NCBI GenBank assembly: GCA_035565975.1
Contig: DATMRT010000074.1
Coordinates: 1 to 64,000, forward strand
Origin: Ga0077530 sp035565975
GTDB taxonomy: Bacteria; Pseudomonadota; Alphaproteobacteria; Rhizobiales; Hyphomicrobiaceae
Direction of reading: 5' to 3'
DNA length: 64,000 nucleotides
The translations under genes and the position numbers were made by a program. The notes under the pieces were generated by a model that saw only the letters and a program-made list of their open reading frames with translations, ran no database searches and was not told the origin of the DNA. Of the stretch, positions 32,638-41,531 are shown one piece after another. Every line of letters starts with the position of its first letter. The stretch's first letter is position 1.

Positions 32638-34254
32638 ATGGGCCGGCTCATACGCCCCATCCTTCTCATCCTGAGCCTCGCGGTCGGAAGCCTCCTGGTG
32701 CCTCAGCGCGCAGCCGCTGCGCCGGAGGATCTCGCGGCCGGCCTCGCGCTGATCGCGAAGGACAGCTTCAACGACACCATCGCCGGCATCGACGCGATCG
32801 CGCGCTCCGGCGCGGCGCATTCCGCCGCGCTCGTCGAGGCCCTGCAGGATCGCCGCCTGCTGATCGATACGGCGAGCAAGAAGGTTTTCTATCGTGACGC
32901 TGCCGGTGCAGTCCGCGATGCGCAAAGCAACGAGATCGTCGCGGCGCCGCCCGCCGATCTTTCTGCAGTCCGCCTGAACAACCGGGTGCGTGGCGTTGCC
33001 AATGCCGCGCTCGGCACGCTCAGTCTCATGAACCCCGATCCGGCGCGCCGTATCCAAGCTGCGCAGGCCGTGATGAAGTCGCGCGACCCGGCAGCGCTTC
33101 CCGTGCTGGATGCCGCGCTGGCAGCGGAGAAAATGCCCAACGTCAAGGCCGAGCTTCAGCTCGCCTGGGCCGCCGTTACCTTCAGCAAGGCCGATGTGCC
33201 TCTCGAGAAGCGCCTGCAGGCCGTTGCTTACCTGCAGGAGGCCGGCACGCGCGACGCAGTCTCCATTCTCCGCTCTCTTCCCGCCGACGCGGCAGCTCCT
33301 CTGCGTGAGGCAGCTAACAAAGCCGTCAGCTCCATTGAGCAGCGTCTCGCCCTCTGGGGCTATCTCCAGAACATCTGGTACGGCATCTCGCTCGGCTCCG
33401 TGCTGCTGATCGCGGCGATCGGCCTCGCCATCACGTTCGGCGTCATGGGCGTGATCAACATGGCGCACGGCGAGATGGTCATGCTCGGCGCCTACACGAC
33501 CTTCGTCGTGCAGGAGATCATCCGCGCCAACGCGCCGGGCCTGTTCGATTACTCACTCGCACTCGCCATCCCGCTCGCCTTCCTGGTCGCCGGAGGCATC
33601 GGCGTCGCCATCGAGCGCGGTGTGATCCGCCATCTCTATGGCCGCCCGCTCGAGACGCTGCTCGCGACGTGGGGCATCAGCCTTATCCTGCAGCAGGCCG
33701 TACGCACAGCCTTCGGCCCGACGAACCGCGAAGTCGGAACGCCGCAGTTCATGTCGGGCGCCATGGAGATCGGCGGCCTCGTCATCACCTGGAACCGGCT
33801 CTACATCGTCATTTTCGCCGGCCTCATTTTCGTCGGCCTGCTGCTGGCGCTGCGCTACACGCCGCTCGGTCTCCACATGCGCGCCGTCACGCAGAACCGG
33901 CGCATGGCGTCCTCCATGGGCATCCGCACGGGCCGCGTCGATGCGCTCACATTCGGCCTCGGCTCCGGCATTGCCGGGCTCGCGGGCGTCGCGCTTTCGC
34001 AGATCGACAACGTCAGTCCGAACCTCGGTCAGAGCTACATCATCGACAGCTTCCTCGTCGTCGTGTTCGGCGGCGTCGGCAATCTCTGGGGCACGCTCAT
34101 CGGCGCGCTCTCGATCGGCATGGCGAACAAGCTGCTCGAGCCCTACGCAGGCGCCGTGCTCGGCAAAATTATCCTGCTCGTCGCGATCATCGTCTTCATC
34201 CAGAAGCGCCCGCGCGGCCTGTTCGCACTCAAGGGAAGGGCCGTCGAGGCATGA
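32638..34254 (+). CDS. urtB: Urea ABC transporter permease UrtB
   Basis: Inner-membrane permease of the urea importer, 538 residues. The N-terminal 240 residues form a signal-anchored, Ala-rich helical domain (MGRLIRPILLILSLAVGSLL...; repeated helix pairs) that is typical of UrtB and absent from the amino-acid permease LivH. The LivH-like permease core follows, with eight or more membrane segments beginning at LGSVLLIAAIGLAITFGVMGV and the motif NMAHGEMVMLGAY. The start at 32638 begins the signal and follows a cggagc site. It overlaps urtC by four bases (ATGA). Confidence 0.94.
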   Translation: MGRLIRPILLILSLAVGSLLVPQRAAAAPEDLAAGLALIAKDSFNDTIAGIDAIARSGAAHSAALVEALQDRRLLIDTASKKVFYRDAAGAVRDAQSNEIVAAPPADLSAVRLNNRVRGVANAALGTLSLMNPDPARRIQAAQAVMKSRDPAALPVLDAALAAEKMPNVKAELQLAWAAVTFSKADVPLEKRLQAVAYLQEAGTRDAVSILRSLPADAAAPLREAANKAVSSIEQRLALWGYLQNIWYGISLGSVLLIAAIGLAITFGVMGVINMAHGEMVMLGAYTTFVVQEIIRANAPGLFDYSLALAIPLAFLVAGGIGVAIERGVIRHLYGRPLETLLATWGISLILQQAVRTAFGPTNREVGTPQFMSGAMEIGGLVITWNRLYIVIFAGLIFVGLLLALRYTPLGLHMRAVTQNRRMASSMGIRTGRVDALTFGLGSGIAGLAGVALSQIDNVSPNLGQSYIIDSFLVVVFGGVGNLWGTLIGALSIGMANKLLEPYAGAVLGKIILLVAIIVFIQKRPRGLFALKGRAVEA

Positions 34255-35402
34255 TCACGCGCGCACTTCTTGCCGACGATCGGACGGGAAGGTGGTTCCT
34301 CGCCATCGTGCTCGGCCTCGCGGTCATCGTGCCGATTCTGCATCTCGCAGTGCCGGAGACATCGGCCTTCCATATTTCGACGGCGACACTGGCGCTGCTC
34401 GGCAAATACCTCTGCTTTGCGCTGCTCGCGCTGTCGCTCGATCTGGTGTGGGGCTACTGCGGCATTCTCTCGCTCGGCCATGGTGCCTTCTTTGCACTAG
34501 GCGGCTACGCCATGGGCATGTACCTCATGCGCCAGATCGGCTCGCGCGGCGTGTACGCCAATCCGATCCTTCCCGACTTCATGGTCTTCCTCAACTGGAA
34601 AGAGCTGCCATGGTACTGGTACGGTTTCGAGAACGCCTGGTTTGCCTTCCTCATGGTGATGGCCGTCCCCGGCCTGCTCGCGTTCGTGTTCGGTTGGTTC
34701 GCCTTCCGCAGCCGCGTGACGGGCGTGTATCTCTCGATCATCACACAGGCGCTGACGTACGCGCTGATGCTGGCGTTCTTCCGCAACGACATGGGCTTCG
34801 GGGGCAACAACGGCCTCACGGACTTCAAGGACATCCTGGGCTTTCCGGTCCAGGCGAACGCGACGCGGGCCGCGCTCTTCGCAGCCTCGGCGCTGGCGCT
34901 GGCGCTCGGATACCTCGTGGCGCGGGCGATCGTCGCGTCCCGGCTCGGCAAGGTCCTGGTCTCCATTCGTGACGCAGAGAGCCGCACGCGCTTCCTCGGC
35001 TACCGCGTCGAGCACTACAAGACCTTCATTTTCACCGTCTCCGCCATCATGGCAGGCATTGCCGGCGCGCTCTATGTGCCGCAGGTCGGCATCATCAATC
35101 CGAGCGAGTTTCTGCCGGCCAACTCCATCGAGGTCGTGATCTGGGTCGCGGTCGGCGGGCGCGGCACGCTCGCCGGCGCCGCACTCGGCGCGGTGCTCGT
35201 GAACTTCGCCAAGACGACCTTCACGACCGGCTTCCTCGCGCCCTACTGGCTGTTCGCGCTCGGCGCGCTCTTCGTCGTCGTCACGATCTGGCTGCCGAAG
35301 GGCATTCTCGGCAAGTTCAACGATCTTTGGGAAAGGTGGCGGCCTTCTCCAGCGGAGAAAAGCGCGACTAAGCCCGAACCCATGCCGCAACTCGCCGAGT
35401 AG
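34251..35402 (+). CDS. urtC: Urea ABC transporter permease UrtC
   Basis: Second permease of the urea importer, 383 residues, LivM family. Membrane segments start at FLAIVLGLAVIVPILHLAV, and the family block GYCGILSLGHGAFFALGGY is near residue 70. ITQALTYALML and the GIAGALYVPQ segment follow. The periplasmic loop after the first helices (about 95-125, with an aromatic-rich WKELPWYWYGF) is characteristic of UrtC. It begins within the urtB stop (ATG 34251) and ends 9 bp before urtD, so the operon is tightly coupled. Confidence 0.95.
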   Translation: MITRALLADDRTGRWFLAIVLGLAVIVPILHLAVPETSAFHISTATLALLGKYLCFALLALSLDLVWGYCGILSLGHGAFFALGGYAMGMYLMRQIGSRGVYANPILPDFMVFLNWKELPWYWYGFENAWFAFLMVMAVPGLLAFVFGWFAFRSRVTGVYLSIITQALTYALMLAFFRNDMGFGGNNGLTDFKDILGFPVQANATRAALFAASALALALGYLVARAIVASRLGKVLVSIRDAESRTRFLGYRVEHYKTFIFTVSAIMAGIAGALYVPQVGIINPSEFLPANSIEVVIWVAVGGRGTLAGAALGAVLVNFAKTTFTTGFLAPYWLFALGALFVVVTIWLPKGILGKFNDLWERWRPSPAEKSATKPEPMPQLAE

Positions 35403-35411
35403 GAGCCACCC

Positions 35412-36191
35412 ATGACCTCGCTCGTCGAAGCCGACGTTCCACCACCGCTCACGCCGAGCCTCCTCTATCTCGACGGCGTCACCGTATCCTTCGACGGCTT
35501 TCGTGCCTTGAACGAGCTGTCGCTGCAGATCGCGCCGGGTGAGATGCGCGCCATCATCGGCCCCAACGGCGCCGGCAAGACGACGATGATGGACGTGATC
35601 ACGGGCAAGACGCGCCCCGACACGGGCGAAGTGCTCTTCGATCACGGCGTCGACCTCACGCGCCTCGACGAAGCCGCGATCGCCAATCTCGGCATCGGCC
35701 GCAAGTTCCAGAAGCCGACCGTCTTCGAGAGCCACACGGTCGAGGACAACATCCTCCTCGCGCTCAAAGGCGACCGGCGCGCGCGCAGCGTACTCACCGC
35801 GCGCACCACCACTGAGGAGGCCCGCCGCATCGACGAGATCCTCGAAACAGCCGGTCTCGCCGCCCAGCGCCATCGCCTCGCCGGGCTCCTGAGCCACGGC
35901 CAGAAGCAGTGGCTCGAGATTGGGATGCTGCTCGCGCAGGACCCGAAACTCCTCCTCGTCGACGAGCCGGTCGCCGGCATGACCGATGCGGAGACTGAGG
36001 CAACGGCTGCACTGCTGCGGCGCATTTCCGCGGCCGATCATTCCGTCGTCGTCGTCGAGCACGACATGGCGTTCGTTCGCGCCCTCGGCGTCAAGGTCAC
36101 CTGCCTGCATGAAGGTTCCGTGCTCGCCGAGGGCGCGATCGATACGGTTTCGGAGAATCCTCGCGTCATCGAGGTCTACCTTGGGCGCTGA
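35412..36191 (+). CDS. urtD: Urea ABC transporter ATP-binding protein UrtD
   Basis: One of two ATPases of the urea importer (259 residues, LivG type). Walker A is IGPNGAGKTT near residue 51, the ABC signature reads LLSHGQKQWLEIG (LSHGQ rather than LSGGQ, which is normal in UrtD), and Walker B is LLLVDEPVAGM. The H-loop His is in VVVEHDMAFV. It lies 9 bp after urtC and 18 bp before urtE. The signature LSHGQ distinguishes it from the next gene. Confidence 0.95.
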   Translation: MTSLVEADVPPPLTPSLLYLDGVTVSFDGFRALNELSLQIAPGEMRAIIGPNGAGKTTMMDVITGKTRPDTGEVLFDHGVDLTRLDEAAIANLGIGRKFQKPTVFESHTVEDNILLALKGDRRARSVLTARTTTEEARRIDEILETAGLAAQRHRLAGLLSHGQKQWLEIGMLLAQDPKLLLVDEPVAGMTDAETEATAALLRRISAADHSVVVVEHDMAFVRALGVKVTCLHEGSVLAEGAIDTVSENPRVIEVYLGR

Positions 36192-36209
36192 CGGACAGGA
36201 GAGCGCACG

Positions 36210-36905
36210 ATGCTGAAGGTCGAGGACGTCGACCTGCACTACGGGGCCGCGCAGGTGCTGCGCGGCGTGAACCTCGAGGTGCGCAAGGGCGAAGTGACGT
36301 CGCTCATGGGCCGCAACGGCGTCGGCAAAACGACGCTGCTCCGCGCCATCGCCGGACACCATCCGGTAAGCGCCGGCCTCATCGAGTGGGACGGCCAGAC
36401 GCTCAACGGCCTGCCACCGTACGAGCGGGCGCGCCGCGGCATCGCGCTCGTGCCGCAGGGGCGCGAAATCTTCCCGCTGCTCACCGTCGCTGAGAATCTG
36501 CAGACAGGCCTCGCGCCTCTCAAGGGTGCAGAACGCCAGATCGATGATGAGATCTTCACGCTCTTTCCGGTGCTGAAATCCATGCTGCGGCGGCGCGGCG
36601 GCGACCTTTCCGGCGGCCAGCAGCAGCAACTCGCGATCGGCCGCGCGCTCGCCATGCGTCCGCACCTGCTCGTGCTCGACGAGCCGACCGAGGGCATTCA
36701 GCCGTCGATCATCAAGGACATCGGCCGCGCCATCGACTACCTGCGCAAGAAGGGCGAGATGGCGATCCTGCTGGTCGAGCAGTATTTCGAGTTCGCGCGC
36801 GATCTCGCGGACCGCTATGCCGTCATGGAGCGCGGACAGATCGTCATGTCGGGCGCACGCAGCGATATGGTCGAAACCGACGTGCGGCGCCGGCTGTCGG
36901 TGTAA
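36210..36905 (+). CDS. urtE: Urea ABC transporter ATP-binding protein UrtE
   Basis: Second ATPase of the urea importer (231 residues, LivF type). Walker A is MGRNGVGKTT, the signature is DLSGGQQQQLAIGRAL, Walker B is LLVLDEPTEGIQ, and the switch His is replaced by Gln in LLVEQYFEFA as in other LivF-type subunits. It ends the operon; the stop is 9 bp before palindromic repeat copy 3. No urease structural or accessory genes (ureDABCEFG) follow, although urease commonly lies downstream in related genomes. Confidence 0.95.
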   Translation: MLKVEDVDLHYGAAQVLRGVNLEVRKGEVTSLMGRNGVGKTTLLRAIAGHHPVSAGLIEWDGQTLNGLPPYERARRGIALVPQGREIFPLLTVAENLQTGLAPLKGAERQIDDEIFTLFPVLKSMLRRRGGDLSGGQQQQLAIGRALAMRPHLLVLDEPTEGIQPSIIKDIGRAIDYLRKKGEMAILLVEQYFEFARDLADRYAVMERGQIVMSGARSDMVETDVRRRLSV

Positions 36906-36913
36906 CCACATCT

Positions 36914-37030
36914 CCTTCTCCCCGTAAGAACGGGGAGAAGGTCGGGATGAGGGGCGGCTGCATACGCTGACGTCGGTAAATGCCGCCGCCCCTCACCCTG
37001 GCCCTCTCCCCGCAAGAGCGGGGAGAGGGG
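36914..37030. repeat. Composite palindromic repeat, copy 3 (complete, inverted relative to copy 1)
   Basis: Hairpin one (36914-36941, ccttctcccc/ggggagaagg), core catacgctgacgtc at 36961-36974, and hairpin two (37002-37029, ccctctcccc/ggggagaggg). The order of the two hairpin types is opposite to copy 1 while the core is in the same direction, so the flanking hairpins behave as interchangeable modules. It sits between urtE and the exported NTF2-like gene. Confidence 0.85.
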
Positions 37031-37107
37031 AAAGACAGCGCATCTTCTCCGCCGCCATCACAATGCTATGCTGCGAGCGCCCAGCAACTGCGGGAGAGTT
37101 CCGAGCC

Positions 37108-37596
37108 ATGCGTATCGCGCCTCTTCTTTCCGGTGTTGCCCTCGCCTGTGCGGTCTTCGCAGATGGAGTTCCGCATCATGCTTCAGCCCATCCCCCTGCC
37201 ATCGTCAGCGAAGCGCAGCGCAAGCTGATCAGCGAGGAGGTCGCGGCCTTCCGCAGGGACGTGGCCGCAGCCATCAAGGCCAAGGACGCCAAGCGTCTTC
37301 AGCGGATGTACGCGCCGTCGTTCGTGCACACGCACACCACGGGCAAGATGGATGACAAGAAGGCGCGCATCGCCGCGCTGCTGAAGGGCGATCCCGTCAT
37401 CGAGACCGCGCCCGTAAACGATCTCGTGATCCGCATCCCGAATGACTGGGTCGGCATCGCGACCGGTGTCTCGCCGATCAAGTCCGATGACGGCAAGACA
37501 TACGACGTGCGCTGGACGGCCGTTTATACGCGTGAAGGCCAGAGCTGGCACGTCGCCGCCAGCCACGCGACGCGCCTCGGCGAAAGCAAACAGTAA
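37108..37596 (+). CDS. Exported NTF2-like (SnoaL/DUF4440-type) protein
   Basis: Small 162-residue protein with a Sec signal peptide (MRIAPLLSGVALACAVFADG) and a mature NTF2-like cone fold: a first helix with SEAQRKLISEEVAAFRRDVA, then FVHTHTTGKMDDK, strand region VIRIPNDWVGIATGVSP, and closing YDVRWTAVYTREGQSWHVAASHATR. No catalytic role can be assigned. The start is the ATG at 37108, with gggaga upstream. It follows repeat copy 3, so it may not belong to the urt transcript. Confidence 0.8.
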   Translation: MRIAPLLSGVALACAVFADGVPHHASAHPPAIVSEAQRKLISEEVAAFRRDVAAAIKAKDAKRLQRMYAPSFVHTHTTGKMDDKKARIAALLKGDPVIETAPVNDLVIRIPNDWVGIATGVSPIKSDDGKTYDVRWTAVYTREGQSWHVAASHATRLGESKQ

Positions 37597-37611
37597 GGCG
37601 CGACGGGCGGA

Positions 37612-38250
37612 TCAGTAGATCGTCTGCTTGATGCGCTCGGGATAAATGCGGTTGTACTCGTCCGCATCCGCGCCCTTGAGGGTCGCCGCAACCAGCTCGC
37701 CGACGCTCGGCAGCTCGGTCCGCTTGATCTGCGAGGCCGGGTCCCAGAGCTTCGAACGCACGAGCGCCTTCGTGCACTGGAAGTAGACCTTCTCGATCTC
37801 CACGACGATGAGGCTTTTCGGCACCTGACGCTGCATCTCGAAGGTGGCGCAGAGGACGGGATCGGTCGTGATGTGGGCGCGGCCATTGATGCGCAGTGTC
37901 TCGCCGACACCGGGGATGAGAAACAGGAGCCCGACACGGCCCGTCTCGACGATATTGCGCAGCGTATCGATGCGGTTGTTGCCCCGCCGATCCGGGATCA
38001 GGATGGTCCGTTCATCGACCACGCGCACGAAAGATCCGACGGGATCGCCGCGGGGTGTGCAGTCCAGGCCTTCCGATCCTGCCGAAGCAATGGCGCAGAA
38101 CGGCGCCTTCTCGACGAACGCGCGATAGGGCGCGTTCAAATGGTCGATTTCCTTGGCGACGGCCGCACCGCTCGGCTGGCCGTATAGGGCCTCGAGCTCA
38201 GCGAGCGAAGTGATCCGATGGGTCTCAGTGGCCACGGGTGCGTCGTTCAT
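37612..38250 (-). CDS. PPOX-class FMN-dependent flavoprotein
   Basis: Predicted pyridoxamine 5'-phosphate oxidase-like flavoprotein of 212 residues, of the large group that resembles Mycobacterium MSMEG_1061. The split-barrel begins with FCAIASAGSEGLDCTPRGD and continues through RTILIPDRRGNNRIDTLRNIV, GRVGLLFLIPGVGETLRINGRA. These contain the FMN phosphate-binding Arg/Asn/Arg residues. The substrate is unknown; such proteins often use F420 or FMN. It is convergent with the exported NTF2-like gene and lies 69 bp ahead of glcB on the same strand. Confidence 0.88.
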   Translation of the reverse strand: MNDAPVATETHRITSLAELEALYGQPSGAAVAKEIDHLNAPYRAFVEKAPFCAIASAGSEGLDCTPRGDPVGSFVRVVDERTILIPDRRGNNRIDTLRNIVETGRVGLLFLIPGVGETLRINGRAHITTDPVLCATFEMQRQVPKSLIVVEIEKVYFQCTKALVRSKLWDPASQIKRTELPSVGELVAATLKGADADEYNRIYPERIKQTIY

Positions 38251-38319
38251 GCCGGTCCGCCTTGTTCGAAGTCCACCACGGCCGAACCATAAGGGCGCCT
38301 GCCGGCCAAGTCCATCCGC

Positions 38320-40518
38320 TCAGCCCGCAGACCGATCCCGCGCCTTTGCCTCGGCCCGGCGGGCGTGCAGGATCGGCTCGGTGTAGCCATTCGGCTGCTC
38401 GCGACCCTTGAGCACGAGATCGAGCGCCGCCGCGAACGCGATCGAGCGATCGAAGTCCGGCGCCATCGGGCGATAGGCCGGATCGGCCGCGTTCTGGCGA
38501 TCAACGACCGCCGCCATGCGCTTCATGGTCTCGACGACCTGGGCTTCGCTCACGACACCATGGTGCAGCCAGTTCGCGATATGCTGGCTCGAAATGCGCA
38601 GCGTCGCCCGGTCCTCCATGAGCGCGACGTCGTCGATGTCGGGCACCTTCGAGCAGCCGATCCCCTGGTCGATCCAACGCACGACATAGCCGAGAATGCC
38701 CTGGGCGTTGTTGTCGAGCTCGCGCTGGATCTCCTCTGTCGACCAGTTCGGGCGATCGGCGAGCGGCGGCGTCAACAGATCATCGAGCGAGGCCTGCTGC
38801 CGCTCCGCGATCGCGGCCTGCCGCGCACCGACATCCACGAGATGATAGTGGATGGCATGCAGCGTCGCGGCAATCGGCGAAGGCACCCAGGCCGTACTCG
38901 CGCCGGCCTCGGGATGGGCGATCTTCTCCGCAAGCATGGCCGACATGAGATCGGGCTTGGCCCACATGCCCTTGCCGATCTGCGCGCGCCCCGGCAGGCC
39001 ACAGGCGATGCCGAGATCGACGTTGCGATCCTCGTAAGCCTTGATCCACGGCGTCTTCGGGATCTCGGATTTGCGGATGACTGGCCCAGCTTCCATACAC
39101 GTGTGAATCTCGTCGCCCGTGCGGTCGAGGAAGCCCGTGTTGATGAAGAACAGGCGCGAGCGCGCCGCGCGGATGCATTCCTTGAGGTTGGCGCTCGTGC
39201 GCCGCTCCTCGTCCATCAGCCCCATCTTGAGCGTGTTGCGCGGGAGGCCGAGGACATCCTCCGTCATGGCGAAGAGCTTGTCCGCGAAGGCGACCTCCGC
39301 AGGACCATGCATCTTCGGCTTGACGATGTAGATCGCATTCTCGCGGCTGTTCTTGAGTGGGCCGCCCCCTTTGAGGTCGTGCATCGCGATGAGGCTCGTG
39401 ATGAGCGCATCCAGAATGCCCTCCGGCGCGGCGATGCCATCAGGGCCGAGCACACTCACGTCGCTCATGAGATGCCCGACATTGCGCACGAGCAGCAAAC
39501 TGCGACCCGGCACGGACGCTTCGCCCCCATCGGGAAGACTGTATACGCGATCGGAAGTCAGCCGCCGCGTCGTCGATCCGCGCACCGTCTCGATGGTCGC
39601 TTCCAGCGTGCCCTTCATCAGGCCGAGCCAGTTGCGGTAGCAGGCGACTTTATCGTCGGGATCGACCGCCGCCGTCGCATCCTCGAAATCGACGATCGTC
39701 GTCAATGCGGCCTCGACATGAACATCGGCGAGGCCAGCCGGATGCGCGGCACCGACCGGATAGCCGCGGTCGAAGCGCAATTCGATGCCGAGACCATTGT
39801 GCTCGAGCAGGATGGCGCTCGGGCTCAGCGGATCGCCCTGATAGCCCAGGAACTGCGTGCCATCGGAGAGATAGGCACGGGGCTCCGTGGCGCCGACATC
39901 GAAGAGGAGCGTGCCGACCTCGACCGTGTAGGCAAGCACCTCGCCGTGCGAGCGCGCTCCTTTGAGATTCTCGATCGGCAGAAAGGCGTCGAGCCAATCG
40001 CGGACCTGCGCGACGACTTTCGCGCCCCGCGTCGGGTTGTAGGAGGCGCCCTTCTCCGCGCCTCCCGCGTCCGAGATCGCATCCGATATGTAGAGCGCAT
40101 CATAAAGCGATCCCCACCGCGCATTAGCGGCATTGAGCACCATGCGCGCACTGCTGACCGGGACGACGAGCTGCGGCCCTGCCATGGTCGCGATCTCGGC
40201 GTCCACGTCTGCAGTGTCGATGGAGAAATCCGGCCCCTCCGGCGTCAGGTAGCCGATGCGCTCCAGAAAAGCCCGGTAGGTGACCGGATCGTGCGGGCGG
40301 CCGCGATTGGCGCGGTGCCAGGTGTCGATCTCCGCCTGAAGTCTGTCGCGCTCGGCGAGTAGGGCGCGGTTCTCGGGGGCGAGCGCAGCGAGGGTGTGTT
40401 CGAGGCCCGCCCAGAATGCTGCACCTTCGACGCCTGTTCCGGGGAGCGCCTCCTGATCGATGAAATCGGCGAGAACCTTCGCCACCCGAAGCCGGCCCTT
40501 CGAAACGTAGTCGATCAT
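38320..40518 (-). CDS. glcB: Malate synthase G
   Basis: Condenses glyoxylate with acetyl-CoA to give malate; used in the glyoxylate cycle or glycolate growth. The 732-residue length is typical of form G. It shows the N-terminal VAKVLADFIDQEALPGTGV, the conserved ARWGSLYDALYISD, the SLLLVRNVGHLMSD block, NTGFLDRTGDEIHT with its catalytic Asp, and the cysteine-containing IACGLPGRAQIGKGMWAKPD. No isocitrate lyase is nearby. It is followed by the PPOX flavoprotein on the same strand. Confidence 0.97.
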   Translation of the reverse strand: MIDYVSKGRLRVAKVLADFIDQEALPGTGVEGAAFWAGLEHTLAALAPENRALLAERDRLQAEIDTWHRANRGRPHDPVTYRAFLERIGYLTPEGPDFSIDTADVDAEIATMAGPQLVVPVSSARMVLNAANARWGSLYDALYISDAISDAGGAEKGASYNPTRGAKVVAQVRDWLDAFLPIENLKGARSHGEVLAYTVEVGTLLFDVGATEPRAYLSDGTQFLGYQGDPLSPSAILLEHNGLGIELRFDRGYPVGAAHPAGLADVHVEAALTTIVDFEDATAAVDPDDKVACYRNWLGLMKGTLEATIETVRGSTTRRLTSDRVYSLPDGGEASVPGRSLLLVRNVGHLMSDVSVLGPDGIAAPEGILDALITSLIAMHDLKGGGPLKNSRENAIYIVKPKMHGPAEVAFADKLFAMTEDVLGLPRNTLKMGLMDEERRTSANLKECIRAARSRLFFINTGFLDRTGDEIHTCMEAGPVIRKSEIPKTPWIKAYEDRNVDLGIACGLPGRAQIGKGMWAKPDLMSAMLAEKIAHPEAGASTAWVPSPIAATLHAIHYHLVDVGARQAAIAERQQASLDDLLTPPLADRPNWSTEEIQRELDNNAQGILGYVVRWIDQGIGCSKVPDIDDVALMEDRATLRISSQHIANWLHHGVVSEAQVVETMKRMAAVVDRQNAADPAYRPMAPDFDRSIAFAAALDLVLKGREQPNGYTEPILHARRAEAKARDRSAG

Positions 40519-40619
40519 ATCGGCGCGTCACCCTGCTGCTCACGATCATGCTGTGCTGCACCAACCTTCTGGTGGCGCCGCAACATGCGCAGGGTTTGTT
40601 CGCCGATCTCCGCCCGAGG

Positions 40620-41243
40620 TCAACCCCCGGCGACGACCTTCGGGCACTCCTCATTAATGAATTTATTGACGGATTTGATCATCCGCCGGTGAAACACGCC
40701 GACGGTGTCCTCGAGCTGAGCCGCGGACCACACCACGCCCTTGATCACGCCGGGCGCCTTGATGTCGGTCACGTTCACCCAGATCTTCTTGGCCTTGCCT
40801 TCCTTGAATTCGATGATCGGCGCCAGCGTGATCTCGGCTTTGTCGATTTTGTCCTCGCGCTCGACCTCGCACTGCACTGTGTGCGGCGGAATGGTCACCT
40901 TGATCTCGGAAGCCGAGAGCGCACCCACGATCATGTCGCGCGGCACTCTGAGATCGACCTCGCACTTGGCCGCGCCGAATCCCCAGCGCAGCTTCTTGGC
41001 CGAGCCTTCCTTCATGGTCTTGCGGGACCAGGCTTTGCTCAGCGGGCACTGGAGATCGCCGTTCGTCGGCCTCTTCGAAACGACGACCTGACAAAGGGAT
41101 TTCTCGCAGGCCTTGAGCCGCTCCTTCTCGTCGGCCCGGGGCTCGATGGCCGAGGCGGCCCCGAAGGGCACCGCAAGACCCATCAAGAGCGCAATGACGA
41201 TCCCGGCCGGCCGGGCACTCCGCATGCTTCTGCGCACGTTCAT
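40620..41243 (-). CDS. Exported Cys-containing protein of unknown function
   Basis: Unrecognised 207-residue protein. A signal peptide (MNVRRSMRSARPAGIVIALLMGLAVPFGAASA) precedes a mature part with six cysteines: KACEKSLC, LQCPL, AKCEV, VQCEV and EECPK. Three disulfides are possible in the periplasm. It has the look of a lipid- or metal-binding exported protein, but no family is recognised. The start is the ATG at 41241-41243 with gaggggg upstream; the open frame before it is low complexity. It diverges from the tyrosine-rich protein gene at 41532. Confidence 0.75.
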   Translation of the reverse strand: MNVRRSMRSARPAGIVIALLMGLAVPFGAASAIEPRADEKERLKACEKSLCQVVVSKRPTNGDLQCPLSKAWSRKTMKEGSAKKLRWGFGAAKCEVDLRVPRDMIVGALSASEIKVTIPPHTVQCEVEREDKIDKAEITLAPIIEFKEGKAKKIWVNVTDIKAPGVIKGVVWSAAQLEDTVGVFHRRMIKSVNKFINEECPKVVAGG

Positions 41244-41531
41244 CCCCCTCGAGAGCCGAGCCCGCAGCCCACTGTTTTCCCCTCGGGCAGCCGCGGCACC
41301 TATTTGACCAGTTCGGGCGCCGCCCACCGCGTTAATCCGCGGGGGCAAGCACCTGCCCTGTCAGCCTGATCTCGGGGGGCATTGCGGCATGAACGTGACA
41401 CCGAAATCGTAAAATTCAGCAATTATGCACAAGATACACAACGTGATTGGCGCTTCAGTGTAAGCTTGATCTCAGTCTTATGATTCGCCGTCCGGTCTAG
41501 GATGGCGGGTCCCTGCTCGAGGAGAAGAATA

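Noticed and set aside
34497..36911. Very long open frame on the minus strand opposite urtC, urtD and urtE (about 800 codons)
   Set aside because: The plus-strand genes have full family motifs, ribosome sites and overlapping starts. The antisense frame has no domain and is a by-product of GC-rich codon use.
31204..37030. Whole urea-use cluster with urease
   Set aside because: No ureA-G genes follow; only the transporter is present, so urease must be elsewhere or absent.
38365..40362. Long plus-strand frame opposite malate synthase G
   Set aside because: No recognisable domain; glcB motifs are complete on the minus strand.
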